Assembly (NCBI GenBank): GCA_020853705.1
Contig: JADYYK010000020.1
Span: forward strand, 1 to 64,000
Source: Deltaproteobacteria bacterium
GTDB taxonomy: Bacteria > Myxococcota_A > Polyangia > Haliangiales > JADYYK01
DNA: 64,000 nt
Direction of reading: 5' to 3'
The translations under genes were made by a program, and so were the position numbers. The notes beneath the pieces were generated by a model. That model did not search any database. It had not been told where the DNA came from and saw only the letters and a list, made by a program, of their open reading frames with translations. Shown one piece after another: positions 8,855-21,725 of this stretch (its first letter is position 1; every line of letters begins with the position of its first letter).

Positions 8855-10123
8855 ATGAACCACTTCGAGTACCAGGGTGACCGGCTGTTCTGCGAGGGCG
8901 TGGCGCTGGACGACATCGCGGCCAAGGTGGGCACCCCGACCTACGTCTACAGCCACGCCACGCTGGAGCGCCACTTCCGCGTCTTCGACGAGGCCTTCAC
9001 CGGGATTCCGCACATCGTGTGCTTCTCGGTCAAGGCCAACTCCAACATCGCGGTGCTGCGCGCGATGGTGAAGTGGGGCGCCGGCATGGACATCGTGTCG
9101 GGCGGCGAGCTCTACCGGGCGCTGCGCGCGGGCGCCGACCCGCAAAAGATCGTGTTCTCGTGCGTGGGCAAGCGCGAGGACGAGATCGAGGCCGGCCTGC
9201 GCGCCGGGATCCTGTGCTTCAACGTCGAGAGCCCCGGGGAGATCGAGCTCATCGAGAAGGTGGCGGCGCGCATGAACACGCGCGCGGCGATCTCGATCCG
9301 GGTCAACCCCGACGTCGACGCCGAGACCCACCCCTACATCTCGACCGGCCTCAAGAAGAACAAGTTCGGCCTGCCCATGGACGCCGCGCGCGCCGAGTAC
9401 CGCAAGGCGATGGGCATGCCGCACATCGTCATCCGGGGCATCGACTGCCACATCGGGTCGCAGCTGACCAAGACCATGCCGTTCCACGACGCCATCGCGC
9501 GCGTGGCCGGCCTGGCGCGCGAGCTGAAGGAGGAGGGCGTGCCGCTGACGCACCTCGACATCGGCGGCGGCCTGGGCATCCCCTACAAGGAAGAGGAGCC
9601 GCCGTCGCCGGCCGAGTACGGTCGCGCGGTCATCGAGGCGCTGGCGCCGTTCCGGGGCATGGACCTCACGGTGATCTGCGAGCCGGGCCGCGTCATCGTG
9701 GGCAACGCGGGGATCTTGCTGACCAGGACGCTGTATCTGAAGCAGGGCGAGGCCAAGAACTTCGTCATCGTGGATGCGGCGTTCAACGACCTGCTGCGGC
9801 CCGCGTTCTATGACTCGTACCATGGCATCAAGCCGGTGCTGCGGCGGGCCGGGGCGGCGACGCTGACCGCCGACGTGGTCGGGCCCATCTGCGAGAGCGG
9901 CGACTTCCTGGCCCGCGATCGCGAGCTGAGGCGCCCCGAGCCGGGCGACCTGATGGCCTTCATGAGCGCGGGCGCCTACGGCTTCTCGATGTCGTCGAAC
10001 TACAACACCCGGCCGCGTGCGGCCGAGGTGCTGGTGCACGGCGACCAGTTCTCGGTGGTGCGCGAGCGCGAGACCGTCGAGGAGCTGCTCGAGAACGAGC
10101 ACATCCCCGACTGGCTGAAGTAG
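8855..10123 (+). CDS. lysA: Diaminopimelate decarboxylase
   Basis: PLP enzyme that converts meso-diaminopimelate to lysine. 422 residues. The PLP lysine is in CFSVKANSN (Lys60). HIGSQ near residue 200, the GGGLGIPY phosphate-binding stretch, CEPGR near residue 274 and the C-terminal SSNYNTRPR match the alanine-racemase-fold decarboxylases. The ATG at 8855 has AAGGAG directly after the argH stop; a longer frame into argH is not needed. It sits in an amino-acid biosynthesis run after argH. Confidence 0.95.
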   Translation: MNHFEYQGDRLFCEGVALDDIAAKVGTPTYVYSHATLERHFRVFDEAFTGIPHIVCFSVKANSNIAVLRAMVKWGAGMDIVSGGELYRALRAGADPQKIVFSCVGKREDEIEAGLRAGILCFNVESPGEIELIEKVAARMNTRAAISIRVNPDVDAETHPYISTGLKKNKFGLPMDAARAEYRKAMGMPHIVIRGIDCHIGSQLTKTMPFHDAIARVAGLARELKEEGVPLTHLDIGGGLGIPYKEEEPPSPAEYGRAVIEALAPFRGMDLTVICEPGRVIVGNAGILLTRTLYLKQGEAKNFVIVDAAFNDLLRPAFYDSYHGIKPVLRRAGAATLTADVVGPICESGDFLARDRELRRPEPGDLMAFMSAGAYGFSMSSNYNTRPRAAEVLVHGDQFSVVRERETVEELLENEHIPDWLK

Positions 10124-10127
10124 CCCC

Positions 10128-11080
10128 GTGGCCAGCGCGAAGCTGCTGGCGGAGCTGCCGCATCCCGAGCTGATGCGGGATCGCCTGCGCATGATGAACA
10201 TGCTGGACGCCATCATGGCGCCCGACATGCGCGTCTTCGAGTGGCACCCGAAGTGGGGCCGCGGCGAGCAGCTGGGCGCCTTCAAGGACGGCGAGGGCAA
10301 CTTCTTCTTCGCGTGGTTCTCGGCCCGCGGCGCGGTGCTGCGCGGGTTCGATCACGACAGCAAGATGTCGCCGTTCAGGCGCCAGCCGCCGGCGCCATGG
10401 CCCGGCCTGTTCGACGGGCTGCCCGCGCAGCTCGGCTATGTGCTGCAGGAGCCGGCGTTCGTGCAAGACGAGGTCACGTTCTGCCTGTGGCACGTCGGCG
10501 ACGGCTGGCAGGCCGGGCGGGTGCAGCGGCCCCCGGGAAGACCGCGGATGGCGCCGACGCCCTGCTGGCGTGTTTCGGCCGGCGCTTTCGCGACTGGGCC
10601 GAGCAGCACTACGGCGAGAAGCTGGACCGGGCCGCGCTGACCAAGCTGTGGTGGGGCAAGCACGCGCTGACCACGGCCGACGTGCTGGCGCTGAACCCGC
10701 AGGCCGACCTGGAGGCGGTGCGCGCCGAGGCCAAGCTGCTGGGCTGGCGGATCGCGCTGGACGACAGGGCGGCGGCAAAGGCGGCCGCGAAGCTGCCCGT
10801 GAAGGCGCCCGCAAAGGCGGCCGTGAAGGCGCCCGCGAAGGCGGCCGTGAAGGCGCCCGCAGAGGCGGCCGCGAAGGTGGGCAAGCCGGCCGCGCGGCCT
10901 GCGCCAGGCAAGCGCAGCTTCGGTGCGGCCTCGTTCACCGTGCGCTGCGAGCCGACCAAGGTCAGCATGCTGATCCACGATGGCAAGCGGACCGTGGCGT
11001 CGGCCAAGGTCGACGTCTACGAAGAGCTGTTCGATCTCTGCAAGGCGCGCCTGAAGACCGCGCAGCGCACGGGCAAGTAG
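10128..11080 (+). pseudogene. Hypothetical protein gene broken by an apparent single-base frameshift
   Basis: Coding character runs in one frame from GTG 10128 to about 10525 (residues through WHVGDGWQAGR). It then switches to another frame (GKTADGADALLACFGRRF onward) ending at 11080. The switch falls in a GGCCCCCGGG run, and adding one base would restore a protein of about 317 residues. The C-terminal part has an Ala/Lys/Pro repeat (units like KAPAKAAV, about 10790-10870) and a compact tail with RCEPTKVSMLI. No family recognised. Either a sequencing error or a real mutation. It begins 4 bases after lysA, so it would be in the same transcript. Confidence 0.6.
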
Positions 11081-11127
11081 CCCAGCCAGAGGCAGGTGAG
11101 CGGCAGGTGAGAGGCAGCTGAGAGCAG

Positions 11128-11949
11128 CTACAGGTCGATGACGCCGACCGGGCCAGGGTCCTCGCCGAGGAAGCGAGGGCCGAGCTCGGTGATACGCGCG
11201 TGGTCGGTGACGAAGCAGTCGAGGGTGCCGGTGCCGGTGGCCAGGGCGTGGCGCTGGCCCAGGATGGCGGCGGCCTCGGCGGCCATGGCGTCGGCGGAGT
11301 CGACCAGGGTCAGGGTGCGGCCGAAGACGTGCTCGGCGGCGCGGGCCAGGGCCGGCTTCAGGATGGGGTAGTGGGTGCAGCCGAGGACCAAGGTGTCGAC
11401 GTCGGGGTCGAGGGCGCGGAGCTCGGTCAGGTAGCGCTCGGCGATGGTGACGGTGACGGCGTCGTCGGTCCAGCCCTCCTCGGCCAGCGGGACCAGCAGG
11501 GGGCAGGGGTGCTGGACCACCGCCAGGGAGTCATCGATGGCATGGAGGGCGCGCACATAGGCGCCCGAGCGCACCGTGCCCAGGGTGCCGATGACGCCGA
11601 CGCGACGGCTCTGGCTCGCGCGCGCGGCGGCGCGGGCGCCGGGCTCGACCGCGCCCAGCACCGGGACCGACAGCTCGTCGGCCAGCGCCGGCAGCGCGAC
11701 GGCGCTGGCGGTGTTGCACGCGATCAGCACCAGCTTGACCCCGCGCCCGAGCAGGAAGTCCACGTTGAGGCGCGAGTAGCGCCGCACCGTCTCGGGCGAC
11801 TTGTTGCCATACGGCAGGCGCGCGGTGTCACCCAGGTAGACCAGCGCCTCGGCGGGCAGGGCGCGGCGCAGCGCGCGCACCACGGTGAGGCCGCCCACAC
11901 CCGAGTCGAACACGCCGATCGCCGCACCGATATTTTCCGCCATGGCCAT
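11128..11949 (-). CDS. murI: Glutamate racemase
   Basis: Interconverts L- and D-glutamate for peptidoglycan. About 273 residues from the chosen ATG. It has the N-terminal IGVFDSGVGGLTV, the two catalytic cysteine motifs ACNTAS and LGCTHYP, and the substrate-binding LPYG. The start at 11949 (or ATG 11943) fits the family N-terminus; a longer frame to 12003 would run into the promoter. A TATACA box ends 10 bases upstream, giving a nearly leaderless transcript. It is divergent from the HD-domain gene. Confidence 0.93.
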   Translation of the reverse strand: MAMAENIGAAIGVFDSGVGGLTVVRALRRALPAEALVYLGDTARLPYGNKSPETVRRYSRLNVDFLLGRGVKLVLIACNTASAVALPALADELSVPVLGAVEPGARAAARASQSRRVGVIGTLGTVRSGAYVRALHAIDDSLAVVQHPCPLLVPLAEEGWTDDAVTVTIAERYLTELRALDPDVDTLVLGCTHYPILKPALARAAEHVFGRTLTLVDSADAMAAEAAAILGQRHALATGTGTLDCFVTDHARITELGPRFLGEDPGPVGVIDL

Positions 11950-11959
11950 GCCCGCCGCG

Positions 11960-11989
11960 TGTATAGCAGGATTTGCTACACTGTCTGAA
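11960..11989 (-). promoter_or_regulatory. Promoter of murI
   Basis: On the minus strand TTCAGA (11984-11989) and TATACA (11960-11965) have an 18-base spacer. The ATG at 11949 is 10 bases past the -10 box. Confidence 0.45.
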
Positions 11990-12020
11990 CCTGTAACGGC
12001 CAACCATTCGAGACCATTTC

Positions 12021-13047
<1,027 letters not shown>

Positions 13048-13061
<14 letters not shown>

Positions 13062-14016
13062 GCGGCTGCTCGAGGGTGCCGATGTGTTCGTTGCTGAGAT
13101 CGGTGACGCGCACCATCAGCGTGTAGGCACCGGCGGGGACCCCGTCGAGGTTCACGGTCAGGGGGAAGGTGCCCTCGGGGCTCAGGGTGCCGTTGTGGCG
13201 GGCGCGCGGCACGATGCGCTCATTGCCGCCGCCGCGCAGCTTGACCTCGAGCTCCAGCTTGGCGGCCCTGGTGGCGTCGGCCAGCAGGCCGAGCACGGTG
13301 AAGTCGAAGCTGATGGGCTTGCCCGCGGGCTGCGCAGTCGCGCTGCCGGTCGAGAAGTGCAGATCCTTGAGGGTGAGGCCGCTCAGGTTGGCGGCGGCGG
13401 CCTGGCCGTAGCTGACCTCGGCCTGGGCCTCGCGCGACAGGTAGGCAGCCTTGTTGTCGGTGACCTTGACGTGAATGGTGTAGCGCCCGCCGGCCAGCCC
13501 CGCGGGGCGGTGTGACACCACCGGGCTGTAGCCCTGCTCGGGCAGGAAGCGCTGCACCACGGTCTTGGCGTCGGACACGATGCGGCGCCCGGTGGCGTCG
13601 TCGATCCACCACTCGAAGTCGAAGCTGGACTCGCCCTGCTGCAGGGTGAAGCCGGTGACGCGGGTGCGGAAGCGGATCTTGTCGCCTCCGGCGTAGGCGC
13701 CCGAGGTGTTGACCTCATCGGAGTCGGGCAGCGGCGACAGCAGAGTCGGGGCCTCGATGGCCAGGGTGCGTGCGCTGGCCTCGACCGGGAGGCCGACGCC
13801 CTGGGCGGCGCTGGGGTTGTCGACGCTGCCAACCGGCTGGGTCGGGCTCTTGCCATAGCCAGGCTCGTTGCCCAGGCGCTGGGTCGAGGCCTGCGACGCC
13901 TGCAGCTGCTCCAGGGTGACCTTCTGCGGACCCTCGTCACTCTTCTTGGAGCAGGCGGCCCCGGCGCAGGCGAGCGCGCTGGCGACGGCGATGGTGATGA
14001 TGGGGCGAAGCAGCAC
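13048..14016 (-). CDS. Hypothetical lipoprotein with Ig-like/beta-sandwich repeats
   Basis: 322 residues with a lipoprotein signal (lipobox AGAAC, Cys22), a charged and polar linker to about residue 90, and then beta-rich segments with PAGLAGGRYTIHVKVTD and VPAGAYTLMVRVTD, typical of immunoglobulin-like repeats. GTG start with GGGAGG upstream. The GTG overlaps the stop codon of the FlhA/SctV gene, so the two are likely translationally coupled. It may be an envelope partner of that export system, but no known secretion lipoprotein (for example SctJ) is recognised. Confidence 0.65.
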
Positions 14017-15989
14017 TAGGCCTCCCTGTCGTCGGCGGCGGAGATGGCGATGCGGCCGACCGGATTGGTGCGGACGTCGGGCAGAAGCTCCTGGAAGGAT
14101 AGCACCGCGATGTCGGCGCGCTCGAGTTCGAGCAGGCGGCGCAGCGGGCGGCGCACGTCGGCGGGCACCAGCACGACCGGGGGGCGCGCGGCGCCGGGGC
14201 GGCTGGCCAGGGCCCGACGCAGGGCGCCGAGGACGTCCTCCTGCAGCGCCGGCTCCAGCGCCAGCAGGGCGCCGGCGGCGGAGCGCGCGGCGGCCGAGCG
14301 CACGGCGTCCTCGATCTCGGGGTCGACCAGCAGCACGTCGAGCTGGCCGTCGGCCGCGTGCTGGTGCGACAGCTGGCGACGCAGGGCGCCGCGCACCCGC
14401 TCGGCGAGCAGGGCGCCATCGCGTTCGCCCGGCGGCGCGTCGGCCAGGGCCTGCACGATCCCGCGCAGATCGCGGATCGACACGCCCTCGTCGACCAGGC
14501 GGCGCAGCACGTCGGCCAGCAGTCCGGGGGCGATGCTGCGCGGCACCACCTCGCGCACCAGGGCGGGGTGGGTGCGCTCGAGGGCGTCGAGCAGGGCCTG
14601 GGTCTCCTGGATGCCGACCAGATCGGGGGCGCTGCGACGCGCCACCTCGGCCACCGCGCGCGCCAGGGCAGGGGCCACGTCGGCGGCCGCGGCCTGGGCG
14701 TCGAGGCTGGCCTTCAGCACCGGCACGCCGGCGAGCACGACGCGATAGGCGCCGGCGGCCAGGCCGGGGTCGACCCGCACCCGCACCGGCGGCAGCGGCA
14801 CGCCGAGGTCGGCCATCAGCTCGCCGGTGACACGCGGCAGCTCGAGCGCGAGCAGCGCGCCGCCGTCGTCGGCGCCCGCGCGCGCGGCGACGTCGGGGGC
14901 CAGCTCCAGCGCCAGGGTGGCCATGCTGGAGATGGGCAGCGGGTGTGGACCTGCGCTGGCCCCGGCCCCGGCACGGTCGCCGGCGCCAGCTGCAACCGGG
15001 TTGCGAACAGCGTAGGCCACCGCGGCCACGATGACGCCCAGCACCAGGAAGGGCAGCGCGGGCAGGCCGGGCACCAGCGCCAGCACCAGCAGCAGCACCG
15101 CGGTGATGGCCAGCGCCCGCGGATGCGCCAGCAGCTCGCCGCCGAGGTCGCGGCCGAGATTGCCGTCAGCCTGCTCGCCGGGCACGCGGGTCACCACCAG
15201 GCCGGCGGCGGTCGCGAGCAGCAGCGCCGGCAGCTGCGTCACCAGCCCCTCGCCGATGGACAGGATGCCGTAGGTGGTCAGCGCCTGCGTGAAGCCCAGC
15301 TCGTGCTGGGTCACGCCGACGATGACGCCGCCGATCAGGCTGATGGCGACGATGACGATGGCCGCGATGGCGTCGCCCTTGACGAACTTCATGGCGCCGT
15401 CCATGGCGCCATACAGCTGCGACTCGCGCTGCAGGGCAGCACGGCGGCGGAGCGCCTCGGAGTGATCAACGGCGCCCGCGCGCAGATCGGCGTCGATGCC
15501 GAGCTGCCGGCCCGGCATGGCGTCGAGCGAGAAGCGCGCCGCGACCTCGGCCACGCGCTCGGCGCCCTTGGCGATGACCAGGTACTGAATGACGACCAGG
15601 ATCAGGAACACGATGGCGCCGACCACCAGGTTGCCGCGCACCACGAAGGCGCCGAAGGCGCGGATCACGCGCCCGGCGTCGGCATCGAGCAGGATGAGGC
15701 GCGCCGAGCTGACGTTCAGCCCGAGGCGCAGCAGCGTCGCCAGCAGGAGCACCGTGGGCAGGGTGCCGAAGCGCGTCGCAGACGGCACATAGATCGACAC
15801 CATCAAGAGCAGCGACGCCAGCGCGATGTTCAGCACCAGCAGGAGGTCGAGCAGCGGGCGCGGCAGCGGCACGATCATCATCGCGACCACCGCGATGACG
15901 AGGCCCGCCACCAGCACGTCGCCGTGGCGCGCCACCAGGCCACGCACGTCGCCGCGCGCGAGCAGCGCTCGCCACCCCGGCCTGGTCAC
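14016..15989 (-). CDS. FlhA/SctV-family export gate protein (FHIPEP)
   Basis: 657 residues. The N-terminal half has hydrophobic segments and the family hallmarks: PLPRPLLDLLLVLNIAL, LRLGLNVSSARLIL, GNLVVGAIVFLILVVIQYLV, AARFSLDAMPGRQLGIDADL, and YGAMDGAMKFVKGDA. The C-terminal half is cytoplasmic, with GIQETQALLDALE and NPVGRIAI. FlhA and SctV form the nonameric export gate for flagellar or type III secretion substrates. No other secretion gene is in the window. The GTG at 15989 is chosen for its GGGGA-type ribosome site; GTG 16019 is possible. It is coupled to the downstream lipoprotein and divergent from the ClpX-like gene. Flagellar versus injectisome type cannot be settled here. Confidence 0.85.
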   Translation of the reverse strand: MTRPGWRALLARGDVRGLVARHGDVLVAGLVIAVVAMMIVPLPRPLLDLLLVLNIALASLLLMVSIYVPSATRFGTLPTVLLLATLLRLGLNVSSARLILLDADAGRVIRAFGAFVVRGNLVVGAIVFLILVVIQYLVIAKGAERVAEVAARFSLDAMPGRQLGIDADLRAGAVDHSEALRRRAALQRESQLYGAMDGAMKFVKGDAIAAIVIVAISLIGGVIVGVTQHELGFTQALTTYGILSIGEGLVTQLPALLLATAAGLVVTRVPGEQADGNLGRDLGGELLAHPRALAITAVLLLVLALVPGLPALPFLVLGVIVAAVAYAVRNPVAAGAGDRAGAGASAGPHPLPISSMATLALELAPDVAARAGADDGGALLALELPRVTGELMADLGVPLPPVRVRVDPGLAAGAYRVVLAGVPVLKASLDAQAAAADVAPALARAVAEVARRSAPDLVGIQETQALLDALERTHPALVREVVPRSIAPGLLADVLRRLVDEGVSIRDLRGIVQALADAPPGERDGALLAERVRGALRRQLSHQHAADGQLDVLLVDPEIEDAVRSAAARSAAGALLALEPALQEDVLGALRRALASRPGAARPPVVLVPADVRRPLRRLLELERADIAVLSFQELLPDVRTNPVGRIAISAADDREA

Positions 15990-16021
15990 GTCCGTCCCCG
16001 TCCCATCGCTCGCGGGCACAT

Positions 16022-16033
16022 TAACACGTGTTA
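16022..16033. promoter_or_regulatory. Perfect palindrome in the divergent flhA/sctV-clpX-like promoter region
   Basis: TAACACGTGTTA is a perfect 12-base palindrome. It lies 33 bases from the chosen start of the FlhA/SctV gene and 46 bases from the ClpX-like start, and is AT-rich for the area. This is a position and form expected for an operator serving both genes. Confidence 0.4.
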
Positions 16034-16079
16034 TGATCGAGGCGCTGTCAGCGCACGGGCCGCGCGAGGCGTCGTCACC

Positions 16080-17228
<1,149 letters not shown>

Positions 17229-17260
17229 CCCACGGATCGGGGTTCGGTTCGGAGCCGGAG

Positions 17261-17291
17261 CAGGCCTTCGAAGCTCCGCTTCGAGGGCCTG
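17261..17291. repeat. Dispersed hairpin repeat, copy 2 (possible terminator)
   Basis: 14-bp stem CAGGCCTTCGAAGC/GCTTCGAGGGCCTG with one G-T wobble and a TCC loop, 32 bases after the ClpX-like stop codon. Same family as the hairpins at 6719-6739 and 34721-34741. Confidence 0.6.
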
Positions 17292-17319
17292 TTGACACCT
17301 TGCCTTTTTCGGCTATGGT
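17292..17319 (+). promoter_or_regulatory. Strong sigma-70-type promoter for the zinc-finger gene
   Basis: Perfect TTGACA (17292-17297), a 16-base spacer and TATGGT (17314-17319). The GTG start at 17357 follows 37 bases later. The -35 directly abuts the hairpin repeat. Confidence 0.6.
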
Positions 17320-17356
17320 CCGCCCTTCCTGACAACGCACTACCAGGGGTAATGAC

Positions 17357-17644
17357 GTGAGCGAGACTGCAGATAGCAAGGAAGCCGGCAAGGACAGCGT
17401 CAAGACCACGCTGTCGCGTGAAGAGAAGAAGTGCTCGAACGAGGGCTGCAAGCGCCCCTATCGCGCCAAGGGCTACTGCAACGTCCACTACGCGGCCTGG
17501 CGCCGCGGTGAGATGGAGAAGCACAAGGCCCGCTACAAGACCTGCGGCAAGGAAGGCTGCAAGAAGCCGATGGTCCGCTGGGGTCTGTGCACCGAGCATT
17601 ACGCCGCCGCCACCGGCAAGGGTGAGGAAGCCGCCAAGGCTTGA
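17357..17644 (+). CDS. Small protein with two cysteine/histidine zinc-binding repeats
   Basis: 95 residues, highly charged. Two similar units are present. CSNEGCKRPYRAKGYCNVHY and CGKEGCKKPMVRWGLCTEHY each give C-x4-C-x9-C-x2-H, a likely zinc knuckle, within a Lys/Arg-rich context. GTG start with an AGGGG-type ribosome site and a near-consensus promoter, so expression may be high. The basic surface and paired knuckles suggest nucleic-acid or ribosome binding, but no named family is recognised. Confidence 0.75.
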   Translation: MSETADSKEAGKDSVKTTLSREEKKCSNEGCKRPYRAKGYCNVHYAAWRRGEMEKHKARYKTCGKEGCKKPMVRWGLCTEHYAAATGKGEEAAKA

Positions 17645-17679
17645 TCGAACGATCGCGCCGCTAACGGCGTTATCCCCGC

Positions 17680-18975
<1,296 letters not shown>

Positions 18976-18977
18976 GC

Positions 18978-19655
18978 GTGGCTCGTTCGTCCGCACCTCC
19001 GCCTCAGCCGCAGCGTCTGCTGACCATGGCTGCCCCCAAGGGGCGGGTGCTCGACGAGACGATCGAGCTGTTCGCGCGCGCGGGCCTGGCGCTGCCGCCC
19101 CTGGAGTCGTCGCGCAAGCTGATCCACGAGGTGCCGGCCGCCGGCCTGCGCATCCTGGTGGTCAAGCCGGTCGACGTGCCGACCTACGTGGCGCACGGCG
19201 CCGCCGACGTGGGCATCGCGGGAGCCGACACCCTGGAGGAGGACGGCGTCGATCTGTACGACCTGCTCGACCTCGGCATCGGCGCGTGTCGGCTCAGCGT
19301 GGCCGAGTCGGCCCTGCGCCCGGTGCGCGAGGGCGGCCAGATCCACGTGCGCATCGGCACCAAGTACCCCAACCTGACGCGGCGCTACCTGACCGAGCGC
19401 GGGCTGACCGCCGAGGTCATCAAGCTGCACGGGTCGATCGAGCTGGGGCCGCTGACGGGGCTGTGCGATCGCATCGTCGACCTGGTGTCGACCGGCGAGA
19501 CGCTGCGCCAGAACGGCCTGGTCGAGGTCGCGACCATCATGGACATCACCAGCCGGCTGGTGGTCAACCGGGCCGCGCTGAAGCTGCACGGGGAGCAGAT
19601 CGACGCGCTGGTGGAGCGCCTTGCGAAGGTGACGCGCAAGGGCAGGGCGGCCTGA
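18978..19655 (+). CDS. hisG: ATP phosphoribosyltransferase, short form
   Basis: Condenses ATP with PRPP in the first step of histidine synthesis. 225 residues, the short HisG form that normally needs the HisZ regulatory subunit; no hisZ is in the window. Motifs are [33 protein letters not shown], and [13 protein letters not shown] with the PRPP-binding region. The GTG start is kept because conserved residues begin close to the next ATG (19026). It is coupled to murA upstream and overlaps the next gene by one base. Confidence 0.93.
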   Translation: MARSSAPPPQPQRLLTMAAPKGRVLDETIELFARAGLALPPLESSRKLIHEVPAAGLRILVVKPVDVPTYVAHGAADVGIAGADTLEEDGVDLYDLLDLGIGACRLSVAESALRPVREGGQIHVRIGTKYPNLTRRYLTERGLTAEVIKLHGSIELGPLTGLCDRIVDLVSTGETLRQNGLVEVATIMDITSRLVVNRAALKLHGEQIDALVERLAKVTRKGRAA

Positions 19656-20389
19656 TGCTGACCAGCCCCGGACGCGGCGGCATCCCCATCCTGCCCGAGG
19701 ACATCCCGGTGCACGTGGAGAAGCAGCTGCGGGTGCACCCACGGGTGGCCTACCAGGGGCGCTTCTCGAGCGAGGACGCGCGCCGGCTGCTGGCCGGGCA
19801 GCTGCCCAAGCTGGTGCCGTTCAAGGGCAAGGCCTATGCAGAGGTCATCCCGGTCATCGACTGGGACCACAAGCTGCCGTCCAAGGCGCTGCTGCTGCGC
19901 CTGTTCTGCTTCTACGAGGGCGGCCCGGTGGCCGACGGCGTGGCGGCGTTCGACGCCCGCGTCGAGCTGATCGCGGCCAAGGACAAGTTCCCCGAGTTCG
20001 ACGTGCCCGACTTCGAGGGCCTGCCCGCCGACGAGAGCTACGAGATCGAGCTCGACGTCGACGGCAAGCCGGGCAAGGCCCGCCTGGTGTCGGACTGGCG
20101 GCGCGAGGTCGAGGACGCCGCCGGGCGCATCGCGGTCGACGTCGCCAAGGCCTCGGCCGAGTTCGCCGCCGTGCTGGCCAGCGTCGGCAACCGGCCGCGC
20201 GGCCTGGGCGGCCTCGAGGCGGTCAGCTGGGTGCCCCCGTGCGAGAGCGAGCACCCACGCTGGACCGTCGACGTCTGGTACCTGATGCAGTTCGACGGCC
20301 GCATGGGCCAGGGCCGTTCGCTGGTGGTGGACACCATCGACCGGCGCGTCATCACCGTGCGCGACTTCAGCGTACGCGCAGGCGGCTAG
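19655..20389 (+). CDS. Hypothetical protein
   Basis: 244 residues with no signal peptide or membrane segment. The ATG overlaps the hisG stop (TGATG), so it is translated from the same message. It is acidic, with several aromatic strands (RLFCFYEGG, WTVDVWYLMQF), and looks like a single globular domain. No catalytic motif or family recognised. Genomic linkage to murA-hisG is probably operon sharing rather than pathway membership. Confidence 0.7.
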   Translation: MLTSPGRGGIPILPEDIPVHVEKQLRVHPRVAYQGRFSSEDARRLLAGQLPKLVPFKGKAYAEVIPVIDWDHKLPSKALLLRLFCFYEGGPVADGVAAFDARVELIAAKDKFPEFDVPDFEGLPADESYEIELDVDGKPGKARLVSDWRREVEDAAGRIAVDVAKASAEFAAVLASVGNRPRGLGGLEAVSWVPPCESEHPRWTVDVWYLMQFDGRMGQGRSLVVDTIDRRVITVRDFSVRAGG

Positions 20390-20472
20390 CCGATATTCCG
20401 TGATTCTCGTCGCAGGCGCGCAGATCGCGCGCGGCGCCCCCACGTCTGCATGGACAAGGGGATGGACGCCAG

Positions 20473-20952
20473 ATGCACCAGATCGTGAAGCGGTGGAAGA
20501 CGGCGGTCATCGTGGTGACCGCGGTGCTGGTGCTGGTCGGCGCGCTGGGGCTGGGTTGCCGGCGCGAGGCTGCAGAGGTGCCGACACGCACGGTGACCAT
20601 GGATGGCAAGCCCATCGTGGGGCTGTCGTGTCGTGTGGTGAACTGCCCGGACTGCCCGCACGTGACGGTGGATCTGCCCGGGGGACCCGAGGTCGCGCCG
20701 GTGACGCTGACGCGCCCACGCGGGCTCGAAGCGCCGCCTGGACCAGCCACGGTGTACGGCCACCTGCTGGTTCGCCGCCACGGCAGCTGGCCCCTGGGCA
20801 GCTACACCGGCGTCGAGCCCGCTGGCGGCAAGCTGACGCTGACCATCGCTGGTCCCGAGCCCAGGCAGGTCCTCTACAGCGAGTATCGCGCCACTCTCAT
20901 GGAGGGCGGCCGCAGCGAGCGGGTGACCTGCTACGCCTACGGCGCCGACTGA
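20473..20952 (+). CDS. Small hypothetical lipoprotein
   Basis: 159 residues starting with a basic N-terminus, a long hydrophobic stretch and the lipobox LGLGC (Cys29). The mature part has four further cysteines (including CRVVNCPDC) that could form disulfides, and beta-rich sequence. No family recognised. Its end overlaps the convergent dioxygenase gene by 16 bases. Confidence 0.65.
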   Translation: MHQIVKRWKTAVIVVTAVLVLVGALGLGCRREAAEVPTRTVTMDGKPIVGLSCRVVNCPDCPHVTVDLPGGPEVAPVTLTRPRGLEAPPGPATVYGHLLVRRHGSWPLGSYTGVEPAGGKLTLTIAGPEPRQVLYSEYRATLMEGGRSERVTCYAYGAD

Positions 20953-21725
20953 GCCAGCGGGTACACGATCGGGAAGGCGTCGGTGGACAGGCGGCCCTCC
21001 TGGTCGGCGGGGAAGTGGCCGCGCATGGCCTCGGGCAGCAGGGCGGCGTCGCAGCGTGAGGCGGCGTCGAACATGCGCAGCACCAGGGTCTTCCTGTGGC
21101 GGTCGCTCTTGTTGGGCGGGCTGCCGTGCAGGGTCAGGCAGTGGTGGATGCTGACGTCGCCGGGCTCCAGGGCGAGCGTGCGTGCGTCGGCGAGCTCGGC
21201 GGCGTGCGCGGGTGACAGCAGGGGCACGATGCTGTCGACCTTGCTGTCGCTGAGGGCGCGCACGTCACCGAGGGGGCCCCAGAGGTGGCTGCCGCTGACG
21301 ACGTGCTGGGCGCCGGAGTCGGCGTCCTCGGCGACCAGGGCGATGCGGATGGAGATGGCCTGCGGCGGCACCAGGTAGCCGACGTAGGTGTAGTCCTGGT
21401 GCCACTCGACCGGGCCGCCCTGGCGCGCAGGCTTGTAGAGCAGGGTGTCGTTGAGCAGCTGCACGCTGGCGCAGGCCAGCACCTCGGCGGCCAGCGCACC
21501 CAGGCGCGGGTTGCGCGCGGCGGCCAGCAGCGCCGGGTGGTGGCGCGACGGGGTGCCGACCTCCCAGACCACGCCGCCCTTGCGCCGCGGATAGTTGACG
21601 GCCGGGACACAGGCGTCGAAGCCGGCCAGGTAGCTGGCGAGGTCGTCGGGCGCGATGGCGCCGCGCACGACGACCCAGCCGTCGCGCGCGAAGTCGGCCG
21701 CCAGGGTGCCCGGAGCGCGGTTCAA
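20937..21725 (-). CDS. Phytanoyl-CoA dioxygenase (PhyH) family protein
   Basis: About 262 residues, an Fe(II)/2-oxoglutarate oxygenase fold. EWHQDYTYVGY gives the metal-binding HxD, IHHCLTLHGS supplies the distal His, and the Arg of DRHRKTLVLR is placed to bind 2-oxoglutarate. The start is uncertain: TTG 21725 overlaps the lipB stop (TTGA) and fits the family N-terminus DFARDGWVVVRGA. It is the last gene of the 2-oxoacid dehydrogenase operon. The substrate is unknown; the family hydroxylates many small molecules. Confidence 0.75.
   Translation of the reverse strand: MNRAPGTLAADFARDGWVVVRGAIAPDDLASYLAGFDACVPAVNYPRRKGGVVWEVGTPSRHHPALLAAARNPRLGALAAEVLACASVQLLNDTLLYKPARQGGPVEWHQDYTYVGYLVPPQAISIRIALVAEDADSGAQHVVSGSHLWGPLGDVRALSDSKVDSIVPLLSPAHAAELADARTLALEPGDVSIHHCLTLHGSPPNKSDRHRKTLVLRMFDAASRCDAALLPEAMRGHFPADQEGRLSTDAFPIVYPLAQSAP

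Noticed and set aside
10790..10870. Short A-K-A-P DNA repeat considered as a possible CRISPR or mobile repeat
   Set aside because: The units are in frame, imperfect and encode an Ala/Lys/Pro linker; there are no spacers and no cas genes in the window.
14358..16079. A long N-terminal extension of the ClpX-like gene antisense to the FlhA/SctV gene
   Set aside because: The extension is low-complexity Gln/Arg/His-rich sequence with no homology-like motif; the ClpX-like protein starts at 16080 and FlhA hallmarks are on the other strand.
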